NCBI GenBank assembly: GCA_019359155.1
Contig: JAHHHV010000088.1
Location: 1-64,000, forward strand
Direction of reading: 5' to 3'
DNA: 64,000 nucleotides
From: Pegethrix bostrychoides GSE-TBD4-15B
Lineage (GTDB): Bacteria > Cyanobacteriota > Cyanobacteriia > Elainellales > Elainellaceae
The position numbers and the translations under genes were made by a program. The notes beneath the pieces are model-generated. The model was not told the DNA's origin. It searched no databases and was given only the letters and a program-made list of their open reading frames with translations. Shown one piece after another: positions 61,506-64,000 of the stretch (its first letter is position 1; the number at the start of each line of letters is the position of its first letter).

Positions 61506-62443
61506 ACCGCTTTGCGGTTCAGTCTACGGCTCAACTGGCGACTTAACTGGTGGCGTAGCGAAATTTTGACTCCAACCCAGAGCTGATCCCAAAATAGATT
61601 CCAGAAATAGCCATATTGAGGAAAGCACCGAGCCAGCAGTAAATCTCCCCAGAACATAGTGCGGACTTCCTCCTTCCAGTCGCCGACGACGTAGCGAACC
61701 TGCTCTGATCCGTGTAGCCAGTGGCCAATCACCTGCTCTGACTGGAAGAATTTAGCCTGCACAAACAAGCCCAGCAGCCGATCCAGGCTCCAAAACGGCA
61801 TCCAGGTGAAGTGCCCGCTCCGGCTGCTGGCCAGCAAATCTAGCAGAGCAGGTTGGGCTAAGCTCCGCTTCCAGACGATATTGTTGAAATTTTCGATATG
61901 AGCGCCATGATGATCGGTGCGATGGGTATTCAGCCAAAGCGCGCTGAGCTTAAACGGATTGTCGAGGGGCGCAATCGGCACCTGCTGTAGAATCTCGGCT
62001 GCGGCTTGGTTAGCTTCTTTACGGCGCACCTCCTGCAACTGCTGGATCTGAGGCAAGGCATCCCAGTCTCGCCGAATCAACGCCTGATCGGCTTGGGGGA
62101 TTTTTCGCTTACAAAGACGCAGGCACCAGCTCTCTGGATATTGTTCAAAGTAGCTAGGAATTAAGTCAGCAACCTGCGGATGCAGAAAGTCATCGTCATC
62201 TAGCGCCAGCATATACTCACCTGAAGCATTCACCAGCCCTGTGCTGCGCTGAATCAGCTCACCTTTATAGGGACTACGCAGCGTTTTGACCCTTAGATCA
62301 TCAATGACTCTAGGTGTTGCTTCGGGCGGATAAACCAAGATAAATTCAACTGCGCCTTGAATTGCCAGGAGCTGCGCTAGCCAATAATCTGTAAAGTTGC
62401 CCCGCGTTGGGGTAATAATCGAGAGCAAGATAGGGTTGGCCAT
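61502..62443 (-). CDS. GT2-type glycosyltransferase-like protein
   Basis: A 313-residue protein with a GT-A fold start: LLSIITPTRGNFTDYWLAQL and the metal-binding LALDDDDFLHPQ (DxD). The middle has an all-helical insertion and the C-terminus is rich in aromatic residues and Arg (RHQLSRQLSRRLNRKAV). Family membership as a nucleotide-sugar transferase is likely from the DDDD motif, but the acceptor is unknown. No membrane span, although the aromatic-rich segment (FFQSEQVIGHWLHG) may interact with lipid. It overlaps the GH57 stop by 4 bp. Confidence 0.75.
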   Translation of the reverse strand: MANPILLSIITPTRGNFTDYWLAQLLAIQGAVEFILVYPPEATPRVIDDLRVKTLRSPYKGELIQRSTGLVNASGEYMLALDDDDFLHPQVADLIPSYFEQYPESWCLRLCKRKIPQADQALIRRDWDALPQIQQLQEVRRKEANQAAAEILQQVPIAPLDNPFKLSALWLNTHRTDHHGAHIENFNNIVWKRSLAQPALLDLLASSRSGHFTWMPFWSLDRLLGLFVQAKFFQSEQVIGHWLHGSEQVRYVVGDWKEEVRTMFWGDLLLARCFPQYGYFWNLFWDQLWVGVKISLRHQLSRQLSRRLNRKAV

Positions 62444-62641
62444 TCAGAGAGTTGAGCTGTACTCAAGCAGGTAGTTGAATTCACGTTGCCCCGATTTGCC
62501 CAGGCTGAAACTAGGAGATCACACGGCAACTCTTCATAAAATCTTTCTAAAATCCGTAGAAATACCCCTGGTCAAATTCTGGCAAATCGGCAAGAGTATT
62601 CAGAAGTTATGAGCTTCTCTACATCCCTCTTTGGTTAGAAC

Positions 62642-62881
62642 ATGGTGAAAAAACCTGATCGCGCACCTCTCTTAATTGCGCTGTGCAGTGTAGCCGGTCT
62701 GTTGGTGGGTGCCACCTCCAGCCAAGCCGAAATGAATCAGTGCCTCAACGACGCTACGCCCTCTAGCCAGTGTCTGACCCAAAATCCAGTTGCCAAACGG
62801 GTTGAGGGCATGAGCATGGGCTTGTTTGCCGGAGCAGGAGCTGCCGTTGCAGCCACCTGGCGGATGAAGGCGAGCCGGTAG
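62642..62881 (+). CDS. Small exported or membrane protein of unknown function
   Basis: A 79-residue protein. It has an N-terminal signal-like segment (LLIALCSVAGLLVGATSSQA), then two Cys nine residues apart in the order C-LNDATPSSQ-C, then a hydrophobic segment (GLFAGAGAAVAATW) and a basic end. The layout is a small bitopic or exported protein with a possible disulphide. The stop lies two bases before the convergent amidase gene's stop. Weak ribosome site. Confidence 0.6.
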   Translation: MVKKPDRAPLLIALCSVAGLLVGATSSQAEMNQCLNDATPSSQCLTQNPVAKRVEGMSMGLFAGAGAAVAATWRMKASR

Positions 62882-62882
62882 C

Positions 62883-64000
62883 TCAGCTAACGACTGGAGC
62901 CGCCACAACCCCCGTCTGCTCTAGTTCAGCCGCCGCTCGCAAAATCAGCGCTTCCTGGTACGGAGCCGCAATGATCTGCACGCCGAGCGGCAAGCGTCCC
63001 GGCTGCTGAATCGGTACCGATATAACGGGCAAACCAATAAAAGACAGCGGCTGCGTGTAAAGCCCCAGATTCGGGCGCACCAGCAGCTCAACACCGTCTA
63101 GCGTCATGGTTTGCTGACCAATCAGCGGTGCAACGCAGGGCGTAGTCGGAGCCAAAATCAAATCGACCTGCTGGAAAACCTCGCGGATCTGATCGCGGTA
63201 CCAGCGGCGAAATCGCTGAGCCTGCAAGTACCAGGTGCCGGGAATCAGCGCTCCGGCAATAAATCGGTCGCGGGTTGCGGGGTCAAAATCCTGGGGTCTG
63301 GTCTTGACCCGCGACAGGTGCAGATTGCTGCCTTCGCTGGCGGTGATAATATAGGCGGCGGCTCGCGCCAGTCCCGCTGCGGGCAGGGTGACGCGCTGAG
63401 TAGCTCCCAACGCTTGCGCCACCTGCTCGACTGCTGCAAACACCTCCGGCTCGCCGCTCTTGGCAAAATAGCCGTCTGCCACCGCAATGCGTAAGCCCGC
63501 TAACCCCTGCCCCAACTGCGGCAGGCAAGCCTGCATGGGGCGAGTCGTGCAGACGGGATCACGCGGGTCTGAGCCTTGCAGCAGGTCAAAGCTGAGCGCC
63601 AGATCGCGCACTGAGCGGGCAAAGGGGCCAACATGGTCGAAGCTGCCCGAAAACAGGTAGGTGCCTGCCCGCGACAGTCGGCCATAGGTGGGCTTGAGGC
63701 CAAAAATTCCGCAGAAAGCAGCCGGGACGCGAATCGAGCCATTGGTATCTGAACCCAGCGTCAGCGGCACCAAGCCTGCCGCAACGGCTGCTGCCGAACC
63801 GCCGGACGAGCCGCCCGTGACCCGATTCAGGTCATGCGGGTTGTGGCAGGCTCCGTAATGGCTGTTTTCAGTGACAAAGCCATAGGCATATTCGTCCATG
63901 TTCAGCGCCCCGATGAGCACGGCTCCAGCCTGACGCAACTTGGCGATTGCTGTAGCATCCTGGAAGGCGGGCGAGTTGTCCTGGTTGATCTTAGAACCCG
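62883..64000 (-). CDS. AtzE-type amidase (amidase signature family), truncated at right edge
   Basis: At least 372 residues of an amidase-signature enzyme; the start lies beyond the window. Present are [12 protein letters not shown], the signature [20 protein letters not shown] with its cis-Ser, and [20 protein letters not shown] with the nucleophile Ser. [19 protein letters not shown] and the end region [20 protein letters not shown] follow. The catalytic Lys is expected upstream of the visible part. The pattern DPRDPVC and the [11 protein letters not shown] segment resemble the AtzE group (biuret/1-carboxybiuret hydrolases) more than GatA. AtzE works with the small subunit AtzG, which may be just off the edge. 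The frame is open to base 64000. Confidence 0.9.
   Translation of the reverse strand, partial: GSKINQDNSPAFQDATAIAKLRQAGAVLIGALNMDEYAYGFVTENSHYGACHNPHDLNRVTGGSSGGSAAAVAAGLVPLTLGSDTNGSIRVPAAFCGIFGLKPTYGRLSRAGTYLFSGSFDHVGPFARSVRDLALSFDLLQGSDPRDPVCTTRPMQACLPQLGQGLAGLRIAVADGYFAKSGEPEVFAAVEQVAQALGATQRVTLPAAGLARAAAYIITASEGSNLHLSRVKTRPQDFDPATRDRFIAGALIPGTWYLQAQRFRRWYRDQIREVFQQVDLILAPTTPCVAPLIGQQTMTLDGVELLVRPNLGLYTQPLSFIGLPVISVPIQQPGRLPLGVQIIAAPYQEALILRAAAELEQTGVVAAPVVS

Overview
The window is chromosomal DNA from a cyanobacterium. It carries the 3' end of psbA (photosystem II D1), ycf3 (photosystem I assembly), psbQ/CyanoQ, an HHL1-like protein, an omega-3 acyl-lipid desaturase (desB) and the cyanobacterial monoglucosyldiacylglycerol synthase (mgdA-type GT2). 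Many other products belong to cyanobacteria-typical families (DUF4079, DUF1517, Npun_R2821/R2823 type). The moderately high GC content and gene set suggest a Leptolyngbya/Nodosilinea-like filamentous or related lineage, but the genus cannot be fixed from this sequence. No rRNA, CRISPR array, prophage or intact transposase was seen; the only RNA gene recognised is tRNA-Ser(CGA).

Layout. 1-5.3 kb: psbA end with terminator, a gamma-glutamylcyclotransferase-like protein, a GAF protein with a dead histidine-kinase core, ycf3, gatC, a decayed LRR-Roc GTPase gene, a 230-bp inverted-repeat element and a small membrane histidine kinase. 5.3-9.8 kb: ABC exporter, YdcF-like protein, polyprenyl sugar-phosphate transferase, tRNA-Ser. 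9.8-17.1 kb, all on the minus strand: comEC, DUF4079, four proteins of unknown or exported character and a DUF1517 protein. 17.3-26.8 kb: diguanylate cyclase, alaS, glycine-oxidase-like enzyme, psbQ, lepB, pyrC, pgeF, ankyrin protein. 27-36.6 kb: M23 peptidase, YggT, a three-gene glycan cluster, dxr, corA, apt, a peptide-type ABC permease.

36.8-43 kb: acpP, fabF, a GNAT-fold acyltransferase-like gene and an extended SDR form a tight acyl-ACP-centred operon. It converges on a DevC/DevA-type exporter pair. 43-54.5 kb: TVP38 protein, desB, SnoaL-like protein, msrA, M50 peptidase, two large dynamin-superfamily-type GTPases, HHL1-like protein, glutathionyl-hydroquinone-reductase-type GST, TspO, a lipoprotein and a TPR-protein remnant. 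54.7-64 kb: prmA, mgdA, GntR regulator, zinc dehydrogenase, a secreted three-repeat protein, GH57 enzyme, a GT2, a small exported protein and an AtzE-type amidase running off the right edge.

The most interesting points are: (1) acpP-fabF-GNAT-SDR as a possible specialised acyl-lipid (perhaps ceramide-like) operon beside a lipid-exporter-type ABC pair; (2) a strong two-tier stem-loop whose 3' arm buries the comEC start region; (3) a run of unknown exported/cytosolic proteins downstream of the comEC hairpin region; (4) a 127-residue secreted protein made of three DE(Y/F)G-type repeats; (5) unusually many 12-19 bp perfect or near-perfect tandem duplications, often at gene ends; (6) shared intergenic motifs upstream of devC and of a lipoprotein gene. 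Coordinates of starts were chosen from Shine-Dalgarno spacing and family alignment by eye; no database search was run.
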